Positions 43,612 to 50,084 of a stretch of 64,000 nt of DNA are shown piece by piece. Made by a program: the position numbers and the translations under genes. The notes below the pieces were generated by a model. It was not told the DNA's origin and did no database searches. It worked only from the letters and a program-made list of their open reading frames with translations. Source of the DNA: Candidatus Zixiibacteriota bacterium (lineage in GTDB: Bacteria; Zixibacteria; MSB-5A5; GN15; FEB-12); assembly GCA_034003725.1 (NCBI GenBank), contig JAVEYB010000001.1:228416-292415 (forward strand), read 5' to 3'. Every line of letters begins with the position of its first letter. The stretch's first letter is position 1.

Positions 43612-44274
43612 ATGAACGCACGACTCGTATGGCCGGCGGCAGCGCTGGCCACAGCGATGCTTATGGTGAGTTGCACCGGCGATGCCCCGGTCGAAATCGC
43701 CGAGAACCGGCCGGTCGCCTACGTAACGGCCGAGGGCGCCCCGACTGACACGAGCGCCAGCCCCATGCCGTACATGCTGATGGCCGACAGTCAGGTCACC
43801 GTAAACGACCGCTGCCCCGTCCGCAAAGTCCGGCTGAGCCTTCGCCTTCCTGCGCTGTACGTCAACGGGCGGCCGGTCGGGTTCTGCTGAACTCCCTGCC
43901 AGAAGGTCTTCGTGCAAGACCCCGGATTTTATCTGAACCAGCTCGGCGTCAGCGTCCCGTCGTTATTCGATTCGGCGACACCGGCGGTCCTTGATAGCAG
44001 GTTCGCAAGCTTTGTCGACTTCGAAGCGTTCTATTTTGCTTCAGCAGGCGAGAAACAGCGGTTCGACCGGGACATCGTGAAGCACTGCGGCATCGTTACC
44101 GACCCGGTGAGCAAAGAACGCTTCCGACCGACCGAGCAGTCACCGCGCATGGTGTACAACGACCGCACGTACCTGTTTGCTTCGGACTCGACCCACGCAA
44201 CGTTCGCGATGATGCCCGATATGTACTGGCTTCCGAACTACTCGATGTATCCGAAAAGCGACTCAGCGCTGTAG
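43612..44274 (+). CDS. Candidate selenoprotein: lipoprotein with YHS/TRASH-like domains and in-frame TGA (Sec93)
   Basis: Two open segments, 43612-43887 and 43891-44274, share one frame and are split only by TGA at 43888-43890. Read through, they give a 220-aa protein. Residues 1-20 plus Cys21 (MLMVSC) form a lipoprotein signal. Residues ~66-110 follow a metal-binding YHS/TRASH-type pattern: DRCPVRKV, LYVNGRPVGFC, then the TGA, then TPCQKVF and DPGFYL. The TGA falls where homologues of this domain type commonly have the second Cys of a C-C-x-x-C motif. A second, Cys-free YHS-like unit lies at ~162-206 (TDPVSKERF, MVYNDRTYLFAS, MMPDMY). A SECIS-like hairpin follows the TGA. Good Shine-Dalgarno (AAGGA, 8 bases). 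A pseudogene is the main alternative. Confidence 0.72.
43888..43921 (+). promoter_or_regulatory. Candidate bacterial SECIS element downstream of in-frame TGA
   Basis: The stem GGTCTT (43905-43910) pairs perfectly with AAGACC (43916-43921) around a 5-base loop CGTGC. The loop begins 20 bases after the TGA and has G as its second base. These values agree with published bacterial SECIS rules (apical loop roughly 16-37 bases after UGA, G among the first two loop bases). The hairpin is inside the coding sequence, as bacterial SECIS elements are. Confidence 0.65.
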
Positions 44275-44275
44275 G

Positions 44276-44367
44276 TCCGCGTCGCCCACAGCACCGACTG
44301 TCCGCGTCGCCCACAGCACCGACTGTCCGCGTCGCCCATAGCACCGACTGTCCGCGTCGCCCATAGC
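44276..44367. repeat. 25-base tandem repeat, about 3.7 copies
   Basis: The unit TCCGCGTCGCCCACAGCACC-GACTG repeats at 44276, 44301 and 44326, with a partial copy at 44351. The copies differ at one position (CCCACAG or CCCATAG). It begins two bases after the stop codon of the candidate selenoprotein gene. No gene is seen from 44275 to 44686. Confidence 0.92.
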
Positions 44368-44394
44368 TTGGGGCTTGTTGAATAAAGCCTATGT

Positions 44395-44428
44395 GAGTGC
44401 GGTCAGGCGACCCCGCCTGACCGCACTC
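44395..44428. repeat. Perfect 15-bp inverted repeat with 4-base loop
   Basis: GAGTGCGGTCAGGCG (44395-44409) pairs without mismatch with CGCCTGACCGCACTC (44414-44428). There is no T-run on the plus side, so it is either a weak terminator for the candidate selenoprotein gene or another palindromic island element. Confidence 0.85.
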
Positions 44429-44470
44429 GCTAAAACCGCCATTTGTACTCAATGACTTCCGTCGAATGTC

Positions 44471-44620
44471 GCCCCGCCTCGGGCGGGGACGGCAGGGGAA
44501 GATGTTACAGGACTTGTGGCCCACCTAAAGTCCCCGCCTCGGGCGGGGATGGCAGATGGGAATGTTACAGAACTTGTGGCCCACCTAAAGTCCCCGCCTC
44601 GGGCGGGGACGGCAGGTGGG
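44471..44620. repeat. 60-base tandem repeat with GC-rich palindrome
   Basis: The block CCCCGCCTCGGGCGGGGA occurs at 44472, 44532 and 44592, an exact 60-base period. It is followed each time by a related GGCAGG/ATGG and then, in the first two units, by TGTTACAG-ACTTGTGG-CCCACC. The GC block is a hairpin (CCCGCC-TCG-GGCGGG). One more copy of the GC block with its GACGGCAGGTGGG tail stands alone at 45608-45635. Confidence 0.9.
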
Positions 44621-44650
44621 ATTGCAGATGTTCCGTCAGATGCTTGGCCG

Positions 44651-44681
44651 CTCGCCATGGCGAGCGGGCTACATCTGACGG
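44651..44681. repeat. 31-base direct repeat, copy 1 (contains 14-bp palindrome)
   Basis: Starts with the perfect palindrome CTCGCCATGGCGAG followed by CGGGCTACATCTGACGG. The identical 31 bases recur at 46121-46151, on the far side of the DUF5131 gene. Confidence 0.93.
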
Positions 44682-44686
44682 CCAGA

Positions 44687-45430
44687 CTACAACAACCGCC
44701 CCTGCGCCTCCCCCCGCACATACAACTCCGGCATCGCCTCGTACAACCGCCCATCGAGCCTCCGGCCCGCGCGCTTTTTGTTCACCCCGCCCCACTGCTT
44801 GAAAAAGAAATGCACCCCCTGAACCTCGCACTGGTCGCGGATATCCCGCACCCACTCCGGTCTGATCGGACGCGCCCCCGGGCCGGACTCCCCGCCCACA
44901 ATCGCCCAGTCAATCCCACTCAGGTCGAGATCAGACAGCGGCCCCAACAGCGGTTCGAGCGACAGAAACTTGACCGTCGCCCCGGTCGCGCAGAGGTCCT
45001 TGATTCGGTAGACATACTCTCGCCGCTCGACCGTTACCCCCATCCACACATTCGGCGGCCAGTCGATCTCACTGGCGATTCGTTTGAGGCGCTTCGAGCG
45101 CTTGGTGAGAATCTGGAACGTATGCAAATCGGCCCGGCGCATGACATCGAATATCCGCTGGATGTATTCTGTGGGCACCTGATCGTGAAAGAGGTCGGAC
45201 ATCGAATTGACAAACACCACTCGCGGCTTTTTCCACGACAGGGGCGCTTCAAGCAGGTCCGGGTGAAGCGTGACCGCGAACCCGTTTTTGTACTTGGCCA
45301 CTCCCATCGCCTGAAGCCGTTTCGCCATGCGGGCGGCATAGCAATGTTCGCACCCCGGCGACACCGCATCACACCCGGTGACCGGGTTCCAGGTCAGCCA
45401 CGTATACTCGATTCTGGCATGGTCGGACAT
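44687..45430 (-). CDS. Gp37/Gp68 family (DUF5131) protein
   Basis: A 247-aa protein. The start at 45430 ([20 protein letters not shown]) is chosen because the in-frame upstream stretch is repeat-like. Family marks: TWNPVTGC, then a Cys-x6-Cys-x2-Cys cluster ending [24 protein letters not shown], the QILTKRSKR block, [23 protein letters not shown], and [14 protein letters not shown] near the end. This is the Gp37/Gp68 family, first known from phages and also chromosomal. The cysteines suggest an Fe-S cluster of radical-SAM type. Biological role is not established. It is flanked on both sides by palindromic repeats, including an identical 31-base direct repeat. Confidence 0.88.
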   Translation of the reverse strand: MSDHARIEYTWLTWNPVTGCDAVSPGCEHCYAARMAKRLQAMGVAKYKNGFAVTLHPDLLEAPLSWKKPRVVFVNSMSDLFHDQVPTEYIQRIFDVMRRADLHTFQILTKRSKRLKRIASEIDWPPNVWMGVTVERREYVYRIKDLCATGATVKFLSLEPLLGPLSDLDLSGIDWAIVGGESGPGARPIRPEWVRDIRDQCEVQGVHFFFKQWGGVNKKRAGRRLDGRLYEAMPELYVRGEAQGRLL

Positions 45431-45852
45431 CTGAGAAATGTAGTGGCAGCATTGAGACTCAAGAATCACATTCGACGCTCTCTTGAGAGGGCGGGGTCGC
45501 CCACAGCTTGCTGTGGGTTCCACTCGCCCGCTCCCACTTTCCCCACCACTTCACACCTGATCACGAAAACGCCGCCCTCCACAAAACAAAGGCGGTCGCG
45601 TCGCCCACCCGCCTCGGGCGGGGACGGCAGGTGGGTTCGTCATTCCACGCCCACCCGCCGCGGCGGGTAGAAGGGTGACGTCTTTCGAACGCCGACTGAG
45701 TCAAATTCGCATGCCCTCCACTTTCGCTACCAACTCGGAGGAAATAATGTGACCGCCCCCTCTTGTAGAACAAAGGAGGTACCATGCATCCGTTCACGCC
45801 CTTTCCGCAGGTATTTACTCCCCCCGGAAGCGTCGACCGAAGAGAAGAGAAC

Positions 45853-45938
45853 AATAGGGTACCCCTAAAAATGACAAAACAAAGCCATTTCGCTGTAACC
45901 GACTGTGACACAACCTCGTACAACGACTTTTTACGTTT
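45853..45938. repeat. Dispersed intergenic repeat, copy B
   Basis: Aligns along its whole length with 5411-5494: a GGGT-ACCCC-TAAAAAT start, a CAAAACAAA-G-CCATTTC middle, and a CGTACAACGACTTTTT end. Divergence between copies shows it is an old element, not a recent duplication. Confidence 0.78.
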
Positions 45939-46120
45939 TCGGTGGTGCTTTTCTGGATGAATTGAGGAAGGATTCCCCCGCCACGCCGGACGGGAATGAC
46001 ACATCTGGGATGTTTTCGTCGACATGACTCCAAGACAGACGAAGTCTGTCATTCCCTCGGACGAGGGAATCTATCTTGAAAGAGAAACAGGTCGCAGACC
46101 TGTCCGCCCGGGTCGCCCAC

Positions 46121-46151
46121 CTCGCCATGGCGAGCGGGCTACATCTGACGG
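46121..46151. repeat. 31-base direct repeat, copy 2
   Basis: Identical over 31 bases to 44651-44681, including the CTCGCCATGGCGAG palindrome. Together the two copies bracket the DUF5131 gene and its repeat-rich upstream region. Confidence 0.93.
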
Positions 46152-46161
46152 ACCCCCAAAC

Positions 46162-46191
46162 AAAAACCCGGCTCGCCCTCGCGAACCGGGT
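46162..46191 (-). terminator. Rho-independent terminator of pdxS
   Basis: A 10-bp stem with one G-U pair (ACCCGGCTCG/CGAACCGGGT, 46166-46191) is followed on the minus strand by TTTTG. It lies 33 bases after the pdxS stop. Confidence 0.78.
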
Positions 46192-46224
46192 CAAAGGATA
46201 ACTCTGATGAAAACCGCGCGCGCC

Positions 46225-47112
46225 TTACCGCACCTGCAACTGCTCTTCTTTCGGGATCGACTCCGCCTGGATCCCCTTCATCGCGCCGCCCAGCCCGTGC
46301 GAGTGCTCCGCGATCACCGCGAAATCCTGCCAGTGCGTGGTCGCGTTGACGATCGCCGTACCGTACTTCTCGGGGTTGCTCGACTTGAAAATGCCCGAGC
46401 CGACAAACACCGCCTCGGCGCCCAGGTGCATGCACAACGCCGCATCGGCCGGCGTCGCCACTCCGCCTGCGGCGAAATTCGGCACCGGAAGCTTGCCCGT
46501 CTCCGCAACCTTGCGAACCAGATCGATCGACACCCGGTGCTCTTTCGCCACCCCGTACAGCTCGGTCTCGGTCATGGCGGTGAGCGAGCGCATCACCGAT
46601 GTAATCTCTCTCAGGTGCTTCACGGCCTGCGAAACGTCGCCCGTTCCCGCCTCGCCCTTGGTGCGGATCATCGCCGCCCCTTCGGAGATACGCCGAAGGG
46701 CTTCGCCCAGGTTGCGACAGCCGCACACGAACGGTACCTTGAAGTCCCACTTGTTGACATGGAAAACGTTGTCCGCCGGCGTCAGCACCTCGGACTCATC
46801 GATGAAGTCGATCTCCATCGTCTCCAGCACGCGCGCTTCCACGAAATGCCCGATCCGGCACTTCGCCATGACCGGGATCGTCACCACCCGCTTGATGCCG
46901 TCGATAATGTCCAGATCGGCCATGCGGGCGACCCCGCCCTCGGCCCGGATGTCGGAAGGCACGCGCTCCAGCGCCATGACTGCGGCCGCACCGCACTGCT
47001 CGGCAATCTTGGCCTGCTCCGGGCTCGTAACGTCCATTATGACGCCGCCCTTGAGCATCTCGGCCAAACCGATTTTCACCTTGTGTTCCTTGCTGTCGAA
47101 CCGTGTCATCAT
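46225..47112 (-). CDS. pdxS: Pyridoxal 5'-phosphate synthase lyase subunit PdxS
   Basis: A 295-aa TIM-barrel enzyme making PLP from ribose 5-phosphate, glyceraldehyde 3-phosphate and ammonia from PdxT. The opening ([20 protein letters not shown]), the catalytic Lys in [13 protein letters not shown], the second Lys region [11 protein letters not shown], and [16 protein letters not shown] are all nearly invariant in PdxS. Start at the ATG pair at 47112/47109; an upstream in-frame extension is discarded. In many bacteria pdxS and pdxT are adjacent; here they are 2.8 kb apart in separate transcription units. Confidence 0.97.
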   Translation of the reverse strand: MMTRFDSKEHKVKIGLAEMLKGGVIMDVTSPEQAKIAEQCGAAAVMALERVPSDIRAEGGVARMADLDIIDGIKRVVTIPVMAKCRIGHFVEARVLETMEIDFIDESEVLTPADNVFHVNKWDFKVPFVCGCRNLGEALRRISEGAAMIRTKGEAGTGDVSQAVKHLREITSVMRSLTAMTETELYGVAKEHRVSIDLVRKVAETGKLPVPNFAAGGVATPADAALCMHLGAEAVFVGSGIFKSSNPEKYGTAIVNATTHWQDFAVIAEHSHGLGGAMKGIQAESIPKEEQLQVR

Positions 47113-47246
47113 TGCTTCTATCCTCCGACGACTTACTGCCTCTTCTATACCTTCAACAGCAAGCCGAGTGTGTTCGTTCGTAGCCCCGCAGGGCTTTTTC
47201 AGCCACGCAATATAGCATCGTCCACCGGTCTCCCACAACCGGAAAT

Positions 47247-47266
47247 GGAAAAGGCCCGCGCGGGCC
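47247..47266 (-). terminator. Possible terminator of the Rrf2 regulator gene
   Basis: A short perfect palindrome GGCCCGCGCGGGCC (47253-47266) is followed on the minus strand by TTTTCCATTT. It lies 51 bases beyond the stop. Confidence 0.55.
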
Positions 47267-47317
47267 GACTGCCCGGGCAGACCTTCGATATCGAATCATT
47301 CCGGCGGAGGGCCGTCT

Positions 47318-47734
47318 CTACCGGCGCACTCCGCGGCGGGCGTACTTGCCGAAATGGTGCTTCGCGAGCGCCTTCTTCACGCTGGTCTCCTGGACTTCCC
47401 AGAACTCGCGGAACTGGCAGCCGCCGTACTGGTCGCAGCCGCAATTGGGGCCTTCGGTACACAGGTTCATGTGGATCGGCCCCTCGATCGCCTCGATCAC
47501 GTCGAGGAATGAAATCTCTTTGGGGAGGCGGGAGAGACGATAGCCGCCGGTCACGCCCTGGTAGGACACCAGGATGCCGCTTCGGGTCAAATCCTTGAGT
47601 ATCTTCGCGAGAAACTCGCGCGGAATCGACTCGGCCTCGGCAATCGAATTGATCGACCCCAGCTTCCCCTTCGGCAGAGTCGAAATGTGCCGCACCGCCC
47701 GAAGTGCATAGTCGGCCTTACGTGATAATTGCAT
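47318..47734 (-). CDS. Rrf2-family transcriptional regulator (IscR-like)
   Basis: A 138-aa winged-helix regulator. The N-terminal DNA-binding domain is typical (QLSRKADYALRAV, SIPREFLAKILKDLTRSGILVSYQGVTGGYRL). Cysteines at 92, 98, 100 and 106 in LCTEGPNCGCDQYGGCQF closely match the cluster-binding Cys positions of IscR (92, 98, 104), so Fe-S sensing is likely. The ATG at 47734 has AAGGA at good spacing; a GTG two codons earlier is less likely. It is divergently oriented to iscA-DUF2480-fdx, the natural target. Confidence 0.9.
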   Translation of the reverse strand: MQLSRKADYALRAVRHISTLPKGKLGSINSIAEAESIPREFLAKILKDLTRSGILVSYQGVTGGYRLSRLPKEISFLDVIEAIEGPIHMNLCTEGPNCGCDQYGGCQFREFWEVQETSVKKALAKHHFGKYARRGVRR

Positions 47735-48059
47735 CGTCACACATCCTTGCTGTCACTGGCTCTTGGAATATGTCAGAATCATTTACCCATGCTTCCACAT
47801 TTACCGGCCTAAAATAGTAAAAAGGCTCTGCTTAGTCTACAAAAAAATTGCATTTTGGACCATTTTTTCTCCGACACCGCCCCGCCGACCTGCTTGCGCC
47901 CCCGTCAGTTCCCCGCCAAATCCGGTTCATGGACCAAATTCGGCCATTTTTTACGAAATCTCGAAAAATCGTGAACCGCCGGCCACTGCCGCTGTTATAT
48001 TCGACGACCGGGCAGGGGGACATGGGTCTGTAATTCGAAAGCGATCGAAGGAGATAGCA
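47735..48059. other. Divergent regulatory region between the Rrf2 gene and the Fe-S carrier operon
   Basis: No gene is supported. It is AT-rich for the window, with runs of T and A. A TATATT (47996-48001) resembles the -10 used ahead of the SurA/PpiD-like gene. GAAGGAGA lies just before the iscA-like ATG. The sequence CGAAATCTCGAAAAATCG and two CCATTTTTT runs are candidate operator parts, but no clear IscR box could be defined by eye. Confidence 0.5.
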
Positions 48060-48434
48060 ATGGCTGACCAGATGACTTCCGGCGGCGTTCAACCGCAGGC
48101 CGATGAGCAGATCGTGCGCGTGACGCCACAGGCGGTAGCCGAACTCAAACGGCTGATTGGCCGGGAAAAAGAAGAAAACCTCTTTGTCCGTATCGGCGTT
48201 GCTTCGGGCGGCTGCTCCGGAATGTCCTACGCCATGGAATTCGACAACGAGCCCAAATACACCGACCACGAGTTCGATTTCGACGGCCTCAGGGTTCGCG
48301 TCGATTCCTCGGCCCTTGTCTACATCAAGGGCTCGATCGTGGACTACAAAGGTGGGTTGCTCGGCGGCGGCTTCAGTTTCGAAAACCCCAACGCCAAGCG
48401 CTCCTGCGGCTGCGGTACTTCGTTCACCTGCTGA
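48060..48434 (+). CDS. A-type iron-sulfur cluster carrier (IscA/ErpA family)
   Basis: A 124-aa Fe-S carrier protein. The ATG at 48060 has GAAGGAGA ahead of it; the longer in-frame upstream region is non-coding. The three ligand cysteines are Cys52 (ASGGCSGMSY), Cys116 and Cys118 (KRSCGCGTSF), with a spacing of 64, standard for the family. An extra Cys124 ends the protein. Such proteins pass clusters to apoproteins; LipA and IspH, both encoded in this window, are typical clients. First gene of a three-gene Fe-S operon. Confidence 0.95.
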   Translation: MADQMTSGGVQPQADEQIVRVTPQAVAELKRLIGREKEENLFVRIGVASGGCSGMSYAMEFDNEPKYTDHEFDFDGLRVRVDSSALVYIKGSIVDYKGGLLGGGFSFENPNAKRSCGCGTSFTC

Positions 48435-48448
48435 GGGTTACGCGTTCG

Positions 48449-48751
48449 ATGGCATTTGTGGTGGTGGACCCGGCCGAGTTCCTGACCGATGGTGCGTTCT
48501 TCGAAGATTCCTTCATTGACAAAGCCGGGGCTGTCGATTGGAATTCCTTCGCCGGCCGTCAGGTACTTGTGCGCGGCTGTAATTCTACCGTTATTCCCCC
48601 CTGGGCGTACATGTATATCACCGGAAAGCTCGCCGGAGTGGCCAGGTCCGTCCGCTTCGGCAATGAACACGACAATATCGTGGTGTACCGCGCTCCGGCC
48701 TCGCCGCCGGAAGATAACGCCCCACTGAAGTCCGGTCCGGGCACTCGATAA
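48449..48751 (+). CDS. DUF2480-like protein (short form)
   Basis: A 100-aa protein. The block VDWNSFAGRQVLVRGCNSTVIPPWAYMYITGKL resembles the C-terminal half of DUF2480 proteins (DW..y.g..v.v.gc...ivP.WAYM); only short segments should be compared by eye. Family members, mostly from Bacteroidetes, are around 165 aa and occur in Fe-S assembly (SUF) gene clusters. Here an N-terminal part seems missing or much shortened. It sits between the A-type carrier and the ferredoxin (gaps 14 and 20 bases), which supports a role in cluster assembly. Biochemical function is unknown. Confidence 0.65.
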   Translation: MAFVVVDPAEFLTDGAFFEDSFIDKAGAVDWNSFAGRQVLVRGCNSTVIPPWAYMYITGKLAGVARSVRFGNEHDNIVVYRAPASPPEDNAPLKSGPGTR

Positions 48752-48771
48752 GGAGGTTGAGTCTGGCTGCT

Positions 48772-49092
48772 ATGCCGAAAGTAACGTTTCTGCCATTGGA
48801 TATCGAGGTGGACGTCCCCGAGGGAACGATAATTCTCGATGCGGCGCTCGACAACAACATCAAAATCGATCATAACTGCGGCGGCAACTGCGCCTGCTCC
48901 ACATGCCACGTGATCGTCGAAAAGGGCTTTGAGACGCTGAACGAGAAGACCGAAGACGAAGAAGATATGCTCGACGAGGCGGAGAATCTCACCGATCATT
49001 CCCGGCTCGCCTGCCAGTGCAAGATTACGTCGGATCTGATCGTCAGAATTCCTGAGAAGTCGTCGGAGTGGGACGACGACGATACCTTCTAA
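48772..49092 (+). CDS. fdx: 2Fe-2S ferredoxin, ISC/adrenodoxin type
   Basis: A 106-aa ferredoxin. Cluster ligands are Cys36, Cys42 and Cys45 (HNCGGNCACSTCHV; C-x5-C-x2-C) and Cys81 (SRLACQC). The acidic interaction helix is strongly kept (KTEDEEDMLDEAENL) and the C-terminus is very acidic (EWDDDDTF). Two further cysteines (40, 83) lie next to ligands. A strong AGGAGG lies 15 bases before the ATG at 48772; a TTG/CTG closer to it in frame is possible. As in ISC operons it probably donates electrons for cluster assembly. Confidence 0.93.
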   Translation: MPKVTFLPLDIEVDVPEGTIILDAALDNNIKIDHNCGGNCACSTCHVIVEKGFETLNEKTEDEEDMLDEAENLTDHSRLACQCKITSDLIVRIPEKSSEWDDDDTF

Positions 49093-49328
49093 TCGATTTC
49101 AAGCCCCCGCCGGATCCCGGTCACCGATCGGGTTCCGCCCTTCCGACCTGCTTCCCGCGACCGACCGGGCCAATACGGTTTCGCCGGGAATTCCCGTCTC
49201 AACCCCTCTGACTCCGTATCGCAATACTACTCCTACCGCTATCTCCCCCAATCTCTTAGCGTAAACTCCCGCCTGAATCAGTCGATATACGGACTAAGCG
49301 GCTCGCCGAAGGTCGCCGGACTATTACT

Positions 49329-50084
49329 ATGCCATACCACCGTCTCAAGAGCCAGTGCGGCTATTCACTTATCGAACTGATCATTGTCGTGATGATCATC
49401 GGCCTGATTGCCGGAATCGCCGTGAGATCGCTGCGAAGCAGCAACGAAGTATCTCGTACCAATGCGACTCTTGCGAGGATGGACCTGTTGGCCTCCGCCA
49501 TCGCCGGCAACCCGGACCGGGTATCAGGAGGTGTTCGCTCCGACTACGGTTATGTCGGCGACATTGGCTCGTTGCCGCCGACACTCGACGCACTTGTCAC
49601 TGACCCGGGCGGACTGGCAACCTGGCGCGGCCCTTATGTCACTGACAAGTTCGGAAACGGTGGACCGGACTACACGTTCAGACAGGACGCGTGGGGCGTG
49701 CCGTTCCAATACTCCGGCGGGGCTTCCATAGTGTCCACTGGTTCCGGCACCACGCTGACGAGGCATATCGCAGCTTCGGTCGAAGACCTGCTCTACAACA
49801 GCGTCACGCTGGCGATCACCGATGTCGAGCGCGTGCCGCCCGGCTCCACTTATCGCGATTCCATCCGTGCGGTGCTGGTGTACCCGGATGGCGCCGGATC
49901 ATACCGGTGGCGTTCCGCAACCCCCGACGCCGGCGGACGGCTCGAGTTTGACTCGATACCTGCAGGGCTCCATCGCCTGCACATCATATACCTTCCCGAC
50001 TCGGACACGATCACACGATTGGTCAATGTCGACCCGGGCAGAACCTTTTACACCGATATCACGCTGACACGGGGGCTCCATTGA
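49329..50084 (+). CDS. GspG-like pseudopilin with C-terminal Ig-like extension, array member 1
   Basis: A 251-aa prepilin. The prepilin peptidase site is CG|YSLIELIIVVMIIGLIAGI (Gly -1, Glu +5), followed by a helical N-terminal domain. A GspG-like core follows: AIAGNP, GYVGDIGSLP, LATWRGPYV, DAWGVPFQYSGGASI, STGSG. From ~residue 165 there is an extra beta-domain (VLVYPDGAGS, FDSIPAGLHRLHIIYLPDSDTI) resembling carboxypeptidase-regulatory/Ig-like folds. It is the first of four tandem paralogues; the next gene starts with TTG overlapping its stop by 4 bases. No pilus assembly genes are in the window. Confidence 0.85.
   Translation: MPYHRLKSQCGYSLIELIIVVMIIGLIAGIAVRSLRSSNEVSRTNATLARMDLLASAIAGNPDRVSGGVRSDYGYVGDIGSLPPTLDALVTDPGGLATWRGPYVTDKFGNGGPDYTFRQDAWGVPFQYSGGASIVSTGSGTTLTRHIAASVEDLLYNSVTLAITDVERVPPGSTYRDSIRAVLVYPDGAGSYRWRSATPDAGGRLEFDSIPAGLHRLHIIYLPDSDTITRLVNVDPGRTFYTDITLTRGLH

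Larger units (their letters stand above)
45431..46165. repeat. Palindromic repeat island upstream of DUF5131 gene
   Basis: No gene is supported here. Palindromes seen: CCCACAGCTTGCTGTGGG (45500-45517), the GC block at 45608-45635, and CACCCGCCGCGGCGGGT near 45651-45667. The motif TCCCACTTTCCCCACCACTTC is at 45532-45552, with a variant at 45717-45736; both match copy A at 5237. Many palindromes are preceded by GTCGCCCAC and followed by GTGGG. A 163-codon minus-strand open frame covers part of it but consists of repeat sequence. Confidence 0.8.

Noticed and set aside
43612-43890. Reading the first segment as a complete 92-aa lipoprotein and the second as a separate 120-aa gene
   Set aside because: Both lie in one frame, a metal-binding motif spans the TGA, and the second segment has neither a Shine-Dalgarno sequence nor its own signal peptide. 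It is kept as the null model to test.
44471-44620. Possible CRISPR array (regular 60-base period)
   Set aside because: The units are similar throughout, so there are no unique spacers, and only three copies exist. No cas gene is nearby.
44687-45430. Prophage remnant suggested by the Gp37/Gp68-family gene
   Set aside because: No integrase, capsid, tail or other phage genes are near, and the family is also found in ordinary chromosomes.
45561-46052. 163-codon open frame on the minus strand
   Set aside because: It runs through known repeat copies and palindromes, has no ribosome binding site, and its sequence has no protein-like pattern.
49111-49137. Hairpin after the ferredoxin gene as terminator
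   Set aside because: The stem has a mismatch and there is no T-run on the plus strand.
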